Source of the DNA: Gammaproteobacteria bacterium
GTDB taxonomy: Bacteria; Pseudomonadota; Gammaproteobacteria; Pseudomonadales; Porticoccaceae
Assembly: GCA_016708925.1 (NCBI GenBank)
Contig: JADJET010000014.1
Span: 1-64,000 of the forward strand
Direction of reading: 5' to 3'
Length of the DNA stretch: 64,000 bases
Shown here piece by piece: positions 55,745 to 64,000 of this stretch; positions within the stretch are counted from its first letter, which is position 1; the number at the start of each line of letters is the position of its first letter. The notes under the pieces were generated by a model, which searched no databases, had not been told where the DNA came from, and was given only the letters and a program-made list of their open reading frames with translations. A program made the position numbers and the translations under genes.

Positions 55745-56918
55745 CCACCGAGATTCGTTCCGCCGCGCTGGTGCTGACCGAAGAGCAGGAACTGCTGCGG
55801 CGCTCGGTGCGCGAGTTCGCCACCACGCACTTCGAGATCGCGCAACTGCGCGCCTACCGCGATGGCGAAGCCTCGGTGGCGGAGCCGTTGGGTTATTCCC
55901 GTGCCCACTGGCGCGAGATGGCGGAGCTGGGCTGGACCGGCATCCTGTTCCCGGAACAGTACGGCGGCCTGGGCCTCGGTCATGCCGAGCTCGGCGTGGT
56001 GCTCGAAGAACTGGGGCGCCGGCTGCTGCCGCAGCCGTTGCTGTCGACCGTGCTGCTGGCGGGCAATGCCATCCTGCGCGGCGGCAGCGAAGCACAGAAG
56101 CAGGCCGTATTGCCCGGCATCTGCGCCGGCGAACGGGTACTGGCATTCGCGTTTCAGGAGCAGGGCCGTTTTGCGCCCTGGCAGGTCGCCATGCGCGCCA
56201 CGCGCGTTGCCGAAGGTTACCGACTCGCCGGCGAGAAGCGCTTTGTGCTCGACGGCCACGGCGCCGATCAGTTGCTGGTGCTGGCGCGCACCGCGGGGAA
56301 TCCCGGCGAGCGCGACGGGCTGACGCTGTTTCTGCTCGATCCGCACACCGCGGGCATTGAAGGTGTACGTTCATCCCTGCTGGATGTGCGCAACGCCGCG
56401 CGGATTCGCTTTGCCGATGTCAAGGTGTCGATGAGTCAGGTCGTCGGTGAAGTCGATCGGGCGGCGCTGATTCTCGACCCGGTGTTTGACGGCGCTGCGG
56501 CGGGACTTAGCGCGGAGTTGGTCGGCGTACTGTCGGAGGCGTTCGAGCGCACCCTGGCGTACAGATCCGCCGCCAGTTCGGTGCGCTGATCGGCTCCTTT
56601 AGGCCCTCAAAGCACCGCGCCGCCGACATGTTCTGCGAACGCGAGCTGGCGGTGTCGGTGACGCTGGCGGCGCTGCGCGCGCTGGACGCGGGCCGCGCCG
56701 ATGCCCCGGCCCTGGCCAGCGCGGCCAAGGCGCGCACCTCGGATGTCGCCAACCTGATCGGCCGCGAAGCCATCCAGATGTTCGGCGGCATCGGCATGAC
56801 CGACGCGGAAGAGATCGGGTTTTTCATGAAGCGCGCGCGTGCCGCCGAGACCACGCTCGGCGATGGCGCGTACCATCGCGATCGCGCGACGCTGAACGGT
56901 TTTAACTCCAGCCGGTGA
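55741..56918 (+). pseudogene. acyl-CoA dehydrogenase, partner subunit, frameshifted
   Basis: The first frame (ATG 55741) reads to SEAFERTLAY and hits a stop at 56589. The dehydrogenase continues in another frame as IRRQFGALIGS and later MFCERELAVSVTLAAL, MFGGIGMTDAEE to the TGA at 56918. One base is missing near 56563, and two compensating changes follow at 56597-56610. Repaired length is about 392 residues. The C-terminus (ARAAETTLGDGAYHRDR) lacks the catalytic Glu motif, as in the non-catalytic subunits of heteromeric FadE enzymes. Confidence 0.75.
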
Positions 56919-56975
56919 GCGACCGGGCGTCAGCGCTCCGGCCCGCGGCGCGATTTTTTTTGCAGAGGAAACACC

Positions 56976-57731
56976 ATGAGCGAATTGATTCTGACCCGCG
57001 ACGCCGGCGCGATCCGCTACCTGACCATGAACCGTCCCGAAAAACTCAACGCGATGAGCGATGCGCTGGTGGAACAACTCGCCACCGCGCTGCGTACCGC
57101 GGAAGCCGATCGCGACGTGGCGGTGATCGTGCTGGCCGGCGCCGGGCGGGCGTTTTGCGCGGGCGCGGATCTGGGCAGCGGCGCTCCGGCTGGCGCCAAC
57201 GCCGATGGCAAGGCGTCCGGAAAAGCCCCACCCACGGGCGCTCAGATTGCCGAACGCCTGGACAATATCATCCGCTTCTACGGCACCATCCAGCGCATGG
57301 ACACGCCGGTCATCGCCGCCGTGCAGGGCTATGCGATGGGCGGCGGCTGCAATCTCGCGGTGAGCTGCGATCTGGTGGTGGCCGCCGACAACGCCATGTT
57401 CGGTTATCCCGAGGTCAAGCTCGGCATGGCCGCGGCCGGGGTGGCGCCGACGCTGGTACACCAGATCGGCCGCAAGGCGGCGTTCGAGTTGCTGACTTTG
57501 TGCAACAACATCGATGCCCGTCAGGCGCTCGCGTTCGGCATGATCAACCGCATCGTGCCGGCCGACGAACTGCTGGCCACCGCCAGCGCCATGGCCGAGC
57601 AACTCGCCGGCTTCAATCACGATGCCCTGCGCCTGACCAAACAGTTGATTCGCCGCGCTGCCGATCTGCCCTTTGCCCAGGCGCTGGAAGCCGGTCGCGA
57701 CACCGGCCTTGCCATGCACCTGTTCACCTAG
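56976..57731 (+). CDS. enoyl-CoA hydratase/isomerase family protein
   Basis: A 251-residue crotonase-fold enzyme with NRPEKLNAMS, GRAFCAGADLG (oxyanion region), GYAMGGGCNLAVSCD and FGYPEVKLGMAAAG. One of the two hydratase glutamates is kept (in YPEVKLG), the other (in GGGCELA) is Asn, so isomerase or another reaction is as likely as hydration. A loop of Ala/Gly/Lys-rich residues (about 68-87) is an insertion. The gene has GAGGAAA before its ATG. Confidence 0.8.
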   Translation: MSELILTRDAGAIRYLTMNRPEKLNAMSDALVEQLATALRTAEADRDVAVIVLAGAGRAFCAGADLGSGAPAGANADGKASGKAPPTGAQIAERLDNIIRFYGTIQRMDTPVIAAVQGYAMGGGCNLAVSCDLVVAADNAMFGYPEVKLGMAAAGVAPTLVHQIGRKAAFELLTLCNNIDARQALAFGMINRIVPADELLATASAMAEQLAGFNHDALRLTKQLIRRAADLPFAQALEAGRDTGLAMHLFT

Positions 57732-57763
57732 CAGGCCGTTGAAAAGCCTTCTCAACAGCCCGC
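57731..57763 (+). terminator. inverted repeat after a crotonase-fold gene
   Basis: GCAGGCCGTTGA pairs with TCAACAGCCCGC (10 of 12) over a 9-base loop, starting at the stop codon. There is no T-tract. The GTTGAAAA core also occurs after stops near 40224 and 44606, so it may be a dispersed repeat that ends transcripts. Confidence 0.4.
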
Positions 57764-57808
57764 TAGTGCGCACGGATTTGTGCGCCAATTCCACGATGAG
57801 ACCATGCC

Positions 57809-59074
57809 ATGAACTTCGACATCCCCCAGGATCTTGCCGACTACCTGCTCGAACTCGATGACTTTATCGAGCGCGTGATCAAACCCCTCGAAAGCCAGGA
57901 CGACAACATCCGCTTCTTCGACCATCGTCGCGAAGACGCGCGCACCGACTGGGAGCGCGGCGGCCTGCCCAATGCCGAATGGGAAGCGCTGCTCGAAAAA
58001 GCCAAGCGCCTTGCCGATGCCGCGGGCCACTATCGTTATCCCGTGGGCAAGGAATATGGCGGTCGCGACGGTACCAATCTGGGCATGGCCATCATCCGCG
58101 AACACCTGGCCAAAAAAGGGCTGGGCCTGCACAACGATCTGCAAAACGAGCACTCCATCGTCGGCAACAACGTCGGTCTGTTGCTGATGCTGGCCTACGG
58201 CACCGACGCCCAGAAAGCCGAATGGGTCGACGACCTGATGACGGGGAAGAAAAACTTTGCCTACGGCATCACCGAGCCGAACCACGGCTCCGACGCCACT
58301 CACATGGAAACCACCGCCGTGCGCGTGGGAGACGAGTGGATCATCAACGGCGAGAAAACCTGGAACACCGGCATTCACAAGGCGCCCTACGATCTGGTCT
58401 ACGCCCGCACCAGCGGCAAGGCCGGTGACGGTCAGGGCATCACCGCGTTTCTGGTGCCCATGAAAGCGGAAGGCCTGAAGATCGAAGAGATGTTGTGGAC
58501 CTTCAACATGCCGACCGATCACGGCCGCGTATCGTTGACCAATGTCCGCGTACCGCACAGCGCGATTCTCGGCGGCGAAGGCCGCGGCTTGCAGGTGGTG
58601 CAGCATTTCTTCAACGAGAACCGCATCCGCCAGGCGGCCTCCAGCCTGGGTGCGGCGCAATTCTGCATCGATCAGGCCGTCGCCTACGCCAGAGAGCGCA
58701 AGCCCTTCGGCAAGCCGCTCTCCTCCAACCAGGGTATCCAGTTTCCGCTGGTGGAGTTGCAAACCCGCGCCGAAATGCTGCGCGCGCTGATCCACAAAAC
58801 CGCCTGGAGCATGGACAAGTACGGCAATTTTTCGGTATCCGACAAGGTGTCCATGTGCAACTACACCGCCAACCGCCTATGCTGCGAAGCCGCCGACTGG
58901 GCGATGCAGGTACACGGCGGCATGGGCTATTCGCGTCACAAGCCGTTCGAGCACATCTATCGCCATCACCGTCGCTACCGCATTACCGAGGGCGCGGACG
59001 AGATTCAGATTCGCCGTATTGCGGGCTATATGTTCGGCTTCATGAGCCAGCAGAAGCCCAAGGGTGTGGCTTGA
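57809..59074 (+). CDS. acyl-CoA dehydrogenase family protein
   Basis: The 421-residue protein has ITEPNHGSDATHMET (FAD region), GEKTWNTGIHKAPYD, FNENRIRQAASSLG and the catalytic Glu in RITEGADEIQIRRIAGYMFG, with VHGGMGYSRHKPFEH before it. The N-terminal extension (LDDFIERVIKPLESQDDN) is typical of the longer dehydrogenases in degradative clusters. Substrate unknown. It lies 75 bases before a flavin oxidoreductase gene. Confidence 0.87.
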   Translation: MNFDIPQDLADYLLELDDFIERVIKPLESQDDNIRFFDHRREDARTDWERGGLPNAEWEALLEKAKRLADAAGHYRYPVGKEYGGRDGTNLGMAIIREHLAKKGLGLHNDLQNEHSIVGNNVGLLLMLAYGTDAQKAEWVDDLMTGKKNFAYGITEPNHGSDATHMETTAVRVGDEWIINGEKTWNTGIHKAPYDLVYARTSGKAGDGQGITAFLVPMKAEGLKIEEMLWTFNMPTDHGRVSLTNVRVPHSAILGGEGRGLQVVQHFFNENRIRQAASSLGAAQFCIDQAVAYARERKPFGKPLSSNQGIQFPLVELQTRAEMLRALIHKTAWSMDKYGNFSVSDKVSMCNYTANRLCCEAADWAMQVHGGMGYSRHKPFEHIYRHHRRYRITEGADEIQIRRIAGYMFGFMSQQKPKGVA

Positions 59075-59149
59075 TCGGCGGTATGCGCCGGTAACCGGCC
59101 TAGATTTGTCCAACAAACATTTTTCCATCAACCAAAAAGGTAAACCACT

Positions 59150-60238
59150 ATGGATGTCGGCGTCGTTATGGCTTTTCAGAGCAGCCACAATCAGCCTCTG
59201 AGCGATCTCGAGATTTACCAGAAAGAAGTGGCCATCGCGGAGTTGGCGGAACCGCTCGGGTTCAATTCCATCTGGGGCGTCGAGCACCACTTCACCAACT
59301 ACACCATGTGCCCGAACCCGCTGCAATTTCTCACCTACATGGCGGGCAAAACCAAGACCATCAAGCTGGGGACCGCGGCGCTGATCCTGCCCTGGCACAA
59401 GGATCCGCTGCGCATCGCCACCGACATCGCGATGCTCGACAACCTGTCGAACGGGCGCGTTATCGTCGGTCTGGGGCGCGGACTCGGCCGCGTCGAATAC
59501 GACGGTTTCGGCATCAGTATGGACAGCTCGCGGGATCGCTTCAACGAAGCGGCGCCGATGATTCTCAATGCGCTCGAGACCGGCTACATGGACGCGCACG
59601 ACGGGGAATATTTCAAACAGATTCGCGTCGCCATCCGTCCCGCGCCCTTTAAGACCTACAAGGACCGCACCTATATTGTCTCCATGTCGCCGGATACCGT
59701 TCCGCACGCGGCGCGCCTGGGCGGCACCATGATGACTTTTGCGGTCGGCCCCTGGAATCAGCGCGCCAAGGACATCAAGCTGTATCGCGAACTGTTCGAG
59801 AAGCAGCACAACCGCCCGGCGCCACCGACCTCGGCGAACATCTTCACGATCTGCGACAAGGACCCGGGCCGCGCCAAGGACATGGCGCACAAATACATGG
59901 GCGACTACTGGGAGTCGGCCATGCAGCATTACGAGATGAAAGGCGAACATTTCGACAACATCAAGGGCTATGAACATTACGGTCGCTCGGCGGTCGCCAT
60001 GCGCGAGAATGCCGATCGGGTGACCGAGCAATATGTGGAACAGCAGATCTACGGCACACCCGAACAGTGCCTGGAAAAACTCAAGGGCATCGAAGACATC
60101 GTTGGACCCATCGAACTCAACTGCTTCTTCACCTACGCGGGCATGGACTACGACTACGTTAAAACCGGGATGACCCTGTTTGCGGAAAAAGCGTTGCCGG
60201 CGCTCAAGAAATGGCAGTACACCGGTAACGCTGTCTGA
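59150..60238 (+). CDS. LLM-class flavin-dependent oxidoreductase
   Basis: A 362-residue luciferase-like TIM barrel: LGFNSIWGVEHHFTNY, LGTAALILPWHKDPLRIA, MLDNLSNGRVIVGLGRG and YGTPEQCLEKL. Members are FMNH2- or F420-dependent monooxygenases or dehydrogenases; the HH in VEHHF and the overall form resemble bacterial luciferase-type monooxygenases. No flavin reductase gene is adjacent. Confidence 0.85.
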   Translation: MDVGVVMAFQSSHNQPLSDLEIYQKEVAIAELAEPLGFNSIWGVEHHFTNYTMCPNPLQFLTYMAGKTKTIKLGTAALILPWHKDPLRIATDIAMLDNLSNGRVIVGLGRGLGRVEYDGFGISMDSSRDRFNEAAPMILNALETGYMDAHDGEYFKQIRVAIRPAPFKTYKDRTYIVSMSPDTVPHAARLGGTMMTFAVGPWNQRAKDIKLYRELFEKQHNRPAPPTSANIFTICDKDPGRAKDMAHKYMGDYWESAMQHYEMKGEHFDNIKGYEHYGRSAVAMRENADRVTEQYVEQQIYGTPEQCLEKLKGIEDIVGPIELNCFFTYAGMDYDYVKTGMTLFAEKALPALKKWQYTGNAV

Positions 60239-60431
60239 CACCGATGGTGTCAGACGGATGAAATCCACAAGGGGTGGCAGGCAACTGTCGCCCCTTTGCG
60301 TAAGGCAATGGACTACCTTGTGGTCCGCTATCCGGGTACGCTTGAATCGCCGCGCCGGGAGGATCCGTCACCGCTCGGTTCCGCGCGGCGCAACACAATA
60401 AATCCGCCAACCCTTGTGAGGAGCGCTCGAC

Positions 60432-60866
60432 ATGAACCTGGCAGAACTCGAGAAACGCATCGCCCGCATGGAAGATATCGAAGCCATCAAGCAGTTGAAA
60501 GCCCGTTACTGTGAAATTTGCGATGACGACCATAACCCCGACCGGATCGCCTCGGTGTTCGCTCCGGACGGTATCTGGGAAGGCGCCGGCTTCGGCAAGG
60601 CGCAGGGTCACGAGGGCATCCGCGAGTTGTTCCGGGGGTTCCAGAAGCTCATCAGCTTCTCTCAGCACAATGTGATGAACCCGATCATCGAAATCGACGA
60701 GGACCGTGCTACCGGCGTCTGGTATTTTCTCGGCCCGTTCACCTTTCACAAGGATAACGCCGACAAATGGCTGGCGCTGCGCTATGACGACGACTACGTC
60801 AAAATCAACGGCGCGTGGAAATACCAGCATCTGCGCGCAACGGTGCGCCTGAATGGCGCGCGGTAG
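60432..60866 (+). CDS. SnoaL-like protein
   Basis: A 144-residue protein of the SnoaL_4 type: LEKRIARMEDIEAIKQLKARYCE, VFAPDGIWEG, GIRELFRGF and VWYFLGPFTFHK. The Tyr, Asp and His positions resemble scytalone-dehydratase-like active sites, but activity is unknown. GTGAGGAG lies a few bases before ATG 60432. The 193 bases before it show no gene. Confidence 0.75.
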   Translation: MNLAELEKRIARMEDIEAIKQLKARYCEICDDDHNPDRIASVFAPDGIWEGAGFGKAQGHEGIRELFRGFQKLISFSQHNVMNPIIEIDEDRATGVWYFLGPFTFHKDNADKWLALRYDDDYVKINGAWKYQHLRATVRLNGAR

Positions 60867-60875
60867 CTATTTGCC

Positions 60876-60963
60876 GGCATCCAGGGTTCCTTGAGAGCCG
60901 CGGGGCTTCTCCTGCCTGGACGGGCAGGCACTGTGCGGGAACGATAGTTGCGGCGCTATTCAG
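60876..60963. repeat. degenerate GTTCCCGC-type repeat, copy 5
   Basis: A decayed member: GGCATCCAGGGTTCC, then GACGGGCAGGCACTGTGCGG, GGAACGATAGTTG and CTATTCAGCG. It lies between convergent genes. Confidence 0.5.
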
Positions 60964-60980
60964 CGCAGATGTTTATTTCG

Positions 60981-62270
60981 TCAGGCATCGTCCCTGGTTT
61001 CCCGCGCTCCCCACAGCGCCGCGAGCGTCAGCAGCGCGGCGCCGGAAAGATACCAGCCGACCGTATGCACGCCGTACCGGGTCGCGAGCCAGGTCGCAAT
61101 GTAGGGTGCCAGGGACGCGCCGAAAATACCCGCCAGGTTGAAGGTGAGCGAAGCGCCGGTATAACGCACCAGGGTCGGAAACTGCTCGCTCAGCATGGTG
61201 CCGATCGGCCCGTAAGTGAGGCCCATCAAACCCAGCCCCAGTGCCATGAACAGGATCACCCGCGCCTCGCTGCCGGCGCCGAGCAGGGGTGCGAACAGCA
61301 GTCCGAACAGCGCGATGCCGATGCTCGCGGCCATCAACACGCGGCGGCGGCCGTGACGATCGGCGAGATGGGCCGAAATCGGAATACCGAGAGCAAAAAA
61401 CAGAATCCCGAACAACTGGATCAGCAACAGTCGCTGGCGGGAAAATGGCCCGCGGTGCCCCAGGTCAGCGTAAACACTGTCATCAGATAAAACAGCACGA
61501 ACGTACACAGCGCCATCAGCGTGCCGCGCACCAGCATTCCTGAGTGATCCCGCAAGACCGTGAGAATCGGCAGCCGTTCGCGCTCCTCCGCATCCAGAGC
61601 CCGACGAAATACCGGGGTTTCCTGCAGATTGAGCCGCACCCACAGGCCCACCAGCACCGAGGATGCTGCTGGCCAGGAACGGCACTCGCCAGCCCCAGCT
61701 GAAAAACTGCGCATCGCCAAGGAAATGCGTGAGCAGCAGGAAGGACCCGCCCGAAAGAATGAAGCCGACCGGTGCGCCCAGTTGGGGAAACATCCCGTAC
61801 CAGGCGCGGCGGCCCGGTGGTGCGTTTTCGGTAGCCAGCAAAATCGCGCCGCCCCATTCCCCGCCCAGCCCCAGGCCCTGCCCAAAGCGGCACAGCGCCA
61901 GCAGCAGGGGTGCCGCCACGCCAATCTGATCGTAGGTGGGGAGCAGGCCGATGGTCACCGTGGACAGTCCCATGGTGAGCAGAGCGGCTACCAACGTCGC
62001 CTTGCGGCCGATACGGTCGCCGAAGTGCCCGAACAGCGCCGATCCCAGTGGTCGGGCAAAAAAGGCAAGGGCAAAGGTAGCGAGAGACTGCAACATCGCC
62101 GTGGCGGGATCCCCCGCCGGGAAAAACAGCCTGGGGAAAACCAGTACCGCGGCGGTGGCGTAAATGTAGAAATCGAAAAACTCGATGGCGGTGCCGATCA
62201 GGCTCGCGAACAGGATTTTTCTCTTGCTGTTACCGACTGGCGTGTGGCGAGAGGGCATCGTTTCACGCAT
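60981..62270 (-). CDS. MFS permease, MHS (metabolite:H+ symporter) type
   Basis: A 429-codon frame with 12 expected helices. It has GTAIEFFDFYIYATAAVLVF, GHFGDRIGRKATL and RFGQGLGLGGEWGGA, features of the MHS group that imports organic acids. Between about 61657 and 61448 the open frame gives a low-complexity non-helical stretch, while another frame gives the expected LVGLWVRLNLQETPVFRRAL and LFYLMTVFTLTWGTAG. Two compensating one-base changes (a GG/CC run at 61657-61658 and 61447-61448) explain this, so the true protein probably differs there. Confidence 0.82.
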   Translation of the reverse strand: MRETMPSRHTPVGNSKRKILFASLIGTAIEFFDFYIYATAAVLVFPRLFFPAGDPATAMLQSLATFALAFFARPLGSALFGHFGDRIGRKATLVAALLTMGLSTVTIGLLPTYDQIGVAAPLLLALCRFGQGLGLGGEWGGAILLATENAPPGRRAWYGMFPQLGAPVGFILSGGSFLLLTHFLGDAQFFSWGWRVPFLASSILGAGGPVGAAQSAGNPGISSGSGCGGARTAADSHGLAGSLRNAGARHADGAVYVRAVLSDDSVYADLGHRGPFSRQRLLLIQLFGILFFALGIPISAHLADRHGRRRVLMAASIGIALFGLLFAPLLGAGSEARVILFMALGLGLMGLTYGPIGTMLSEQFPTLVRYTGASLTFNLAGIFGASLAPYIATWLATRYGVHTVGWYLSGAALLTLAALWGARETRDDA

Positions 62271-62483
62271 CGCAATTCCTTGGTGTCGAACTTGGCGCAG
62301 AGGCGGGCATTGTACGGACCGGCCGGGGCAGAGACACGCGCGCGATTGCGCTCTGATCGACAGGACGCGCAGCAGGCAACGGCGGTTAGCAGGGCGAGGC
62401 GATCAAGGCAAACTGGAACTGCGCGGCGTCTGTCGTGGACGGGCCGGATCAGGATCGCTCCGGCCTTGCAGCCACCAATGTTT

Positions 62484-63335
62484 TCAGGGGGATCCCGCGC
62501 CTGCCACGACCACGCGCGTGGTCTCGATGCGCGATGCCCGCATGCCCTTGCCGATGTCTTTCATCTCGCCGGCAAAGGTGAGGCAGTAGAGGGTTTTCAT
62601 ATCGGCGCCGCCCAGGGTGCAGGCCACCGCGCGGCGTTCGCCGGAGGAAATGACATCGGTGATCGCGCCGCCGTCGCGTACCCGCACGAAGGCGTTGTTG
62701 GCGAAGGCCGCGACCCAGATGGCACCCTCGGCATCCAGTGTGATGCCGTCCGGAGTGTAGTCGCCCAGGTCGGCGAACACCCGCTGGCCGCTCAGGGAAC
62801 CGTCGGCGTCGATGGTGAAGGCGGCCAGGCGCTTGCCCCAGCTTTCCGCCACCACCAAGGTGCGGTTGTCCGGCGTCACCACCGGGCCGTTGGGGAAATG
62901 CAGGCCGTCCGCCACCACGCGCGCCTTGCCGTCCGGGGTCACCAGCACCAGGTTGCCGGGCTTGAATTGGGCGCCGCCGAACAGGTCGTAGCCCATGCTG
63001 CCCACATAGGCGTTGCCGCGCCGATCCACCACCATGTCGTTGATCTCGCCCTCGACCAGATGCGCGACGCTGGCGTGCTGGACCAGGCGGCCCTGTTCGA
63101 TCCGCTGCAAACTGCGGTCCTTCATCGACACCACCAGCGGCGTACCGTCGGGCAGAAAGCCGATTCCGGACGGCCGGTTGGGCACGTCCACACACACTTC
63201 CCGCGCGCCCTGTTCGTTCAATGTGTAGATCTTTTTGCCGTTGACATCCGAGACCCAGAGTTTTCCGAAGCGCCAGCGCGGGCCTTCGAGAAACACGAAA
63301 TCATCGGCAAGAATACTGAGGACATGGTTGGTCAT
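62484..63335 (-). CDS. SMP-30/gluconolactonase family protein
   Basis: A 283-residue six-bladed beta-propeller: FLEGPRWRFGKLWVSDVNGK with the metal-binding Glu, NRPSGIGFLPDG, GEINDMVVDRRGNAYVG with the Asn, FPNGPVVTPD and TPDGITLDAEGAIWVA with the catalytic Asp. It hydrolyses lactones or related esters. ATG 63335. Divergent from the epoxide-hydrolase-like gene at 63514. The 213 bases downstream of it show nothing. Confidence 0.88.
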   Translation of the reverse strand: MTNHVLSILADDFVFLEGPRWRFGKLWVSDVNGKKIYTLNEQGAREVCVDVPNRPSGIGFLPDGTPLVVSMKDRSLQRIEQGRLVQHASVAHLVEGEINDMVVDRRGNAYVGSMGYDLFGGAQFKPGNLVLVTPDGKARVVADGLHFPNGPVVTPDNRTLVVAESWGKRLAAFTIDADGSLSGQRVFADLGDYTPDGITLDAEGAIWVAAFANNAFVRVRDGGAITDVISSGERRAVACTLGGADMKTLYCLTFAGEMKDIGKGMRASRIETTRVVVAGAGSP

Positions 63336-63513
63336 GGGGGTTGCTCCGGGTTTGTTATAGGTCTTGGCGCAGAGCCTAAGCCAAACCATGCCGCGACCGC
63401 CAGCGCCGGTTGAGGCATAAATGCTTCTGGCGGGCGGGGAAAATCCGGGTCTAGACTCTGGCGGACCCAACTGTTTACTCATAGACCAGCGACATAAAAA
63501 CAGGAGCTACACC

Positions 63514-63921
63514 ATGACAGCAGCCAAGTCGGCCATTGCGGCCAGCGATGTCAGTGCGCGCAACGAGCGCATCACAAGAGATTTCTTCAAGGCCTGGGAG
63601 CGCAAGGACGTGGACGCCATCGTCGCGGCCTTCTCCCCCGAAGGCGTCTACCACAACATTCCGTTCGCGCCGGTGAAGGGGCTGGCGCAGATTCGCAAGG
63701 CGGTGGAGAAATTTGTCGCCGCGGGCGACGACATGACCTTCGATCTGCTGCGGGTGGTAGTGGCGGGCGACACCGTGGTGACCGAGCGCGTCGACGGCTG
63801 GACTCACAAGGGCGAGCGCCGCTCGTTGCCGGTGATGGGCATTCTGGAGTTCGATGCCGCCGGCAAACTGACCGGCTGGCGCGAATACTTCGACCTGAAG
63901 ACGTTTCAGGGCGCTGCCTGA
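63514..63921 (+). CDS. limonene-1,2-epoxide hydrolase family protein
   Basis: A 135-residue NTF2-like protein that lines up with Rhodococcus limonene-epoxide hydrolase: VYHNIP (Tyr46, Asn48), TERVD (Arg92, Asp94) and GWREYFDLKTF. These cover the Tyr-Asn and Arg-Asp-Asp catalytic set, except that the second Asp (WRDYFD in the reference) is Glu124. It would open an epoxide by one-step water attack. ATG 63514 sits behind AGGAG at 7-base spacing. A SnoaL-like non-LEH role is the alternative. Confidence 0.68.
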   Translation: MTAAKSAIAASDVSARNERITRDFFKAWERKDVDAIVAAFSPEGVYHNIPFAPVKGLAQIRKAVEKFVAAGDDMTFDLLRVVVAGDTVVTERVDGWTHKGERRSLPVMGILEFDAAGKLTGWREYFDLKTFQGAA

Positions 63922-64000
63922 AAGCAGCGGTACGCTTGTCATCCTCTGACGGGTGCCAATAGCAGGCACCAGCCCGGTCGCGCCCGATGTCGCACGGCGG

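Noticed and set aside
56628..56918. Separate small gene starting MFCEREL
   Set aside because: It is the C-terminal part of the frameshifted acyl-CoA dehydrogenase at 55741, not an independent gene.

Overview
The window is GC-rich, densely coded chromosomal DNA from a proteobacterium, most likely a gammaproteobacterium. The signs are an Fnr/Anr-type regulator with a HemN-like neighbour, a complete ccmABCDEFGHI operon, an E. coli-type CobB deacylase and an rmlBACD operon. Genes for acyl-CoA, epoxide and lactone chemistry suggest an aerobic degrader of hydrocarbons, terpenes or aromatics. I cannot name a genus. Single-base indels recur, mostly at short homopolymers and often in otherwise intact genes, so the consensus may be imperfect and some 'broken' genes may be whole in the organism.

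Layout. 1-6.7 kb: surface polysaccharide genes (a cut-off GT2, a frameshifted GT4, a frameshifted sugar epimerase, rmlB, rmlA, rmlC, rmlD for dTDP-L-rhamnose). 6.7-12.3 kb: fnr with an overlapping HemN-like gene that lacks the Fe-S cysteines, a double universal stress protein, periplasmic MsrA, CobB, a DUF2064 protein and a small conserved protein. 12.4-19.3 kb: cytochrome c maturation operon ccmA to ccmI, then a VIT-family transporter. 20.3-25.0 kb: four tandem acyl-CoA dehydrogenases of identical length. 25.0-29.3 kb: dispersed repeats, a membrane protein resembling styrene oxide isomerase, a dienelactone hydrolase, an FMN-dependent alpha-hydroxy-acid dehydrogenase and trpS.

29.4-38.6 kb is a defence island. 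A type I restriction-modification operon (hsdM, hsdS, hsdR) has a HigBA-type module upstream, a ParDE-type module between hsdM and hsdS, and a DarTG ADP-ribosylation module between hsdS and hsdR. Adjacent genes abut or overlap, so from hsdM on they probably form one transcript. A leftover hsdM tail downstream of the ParDE-type pair records how that module arrived, and hsdM and hsdR carry three in-frame palindromic repeat insertions.

38.7-50.2 kb: a loose cluster that looks like envelope glycan or lipid modification. It holds an orphan acyl carrier protein, three paralogues of the ELM1 (PF06258) family, an MsbA-like ABC exporter, a sulfotransferase, a 2OG-Fe(II) dioxygenase and a GT8-like protein, with the molybdate transporter modABC in the middle. 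50.3-64 kb: catabolic genes (SnoaL-like proteins, crotonase-fold enzymes, an RND/MMPL exporter, three acyl-CoA dehydrogenases, a luciferase-like flavin oxidoreductase, an MHS-type permease, an SMP-30 lactonase and a limonene-epoxide-hydrolase-like protein). No rRNA, tRNA, CRISPR array or transposase gene was seen.
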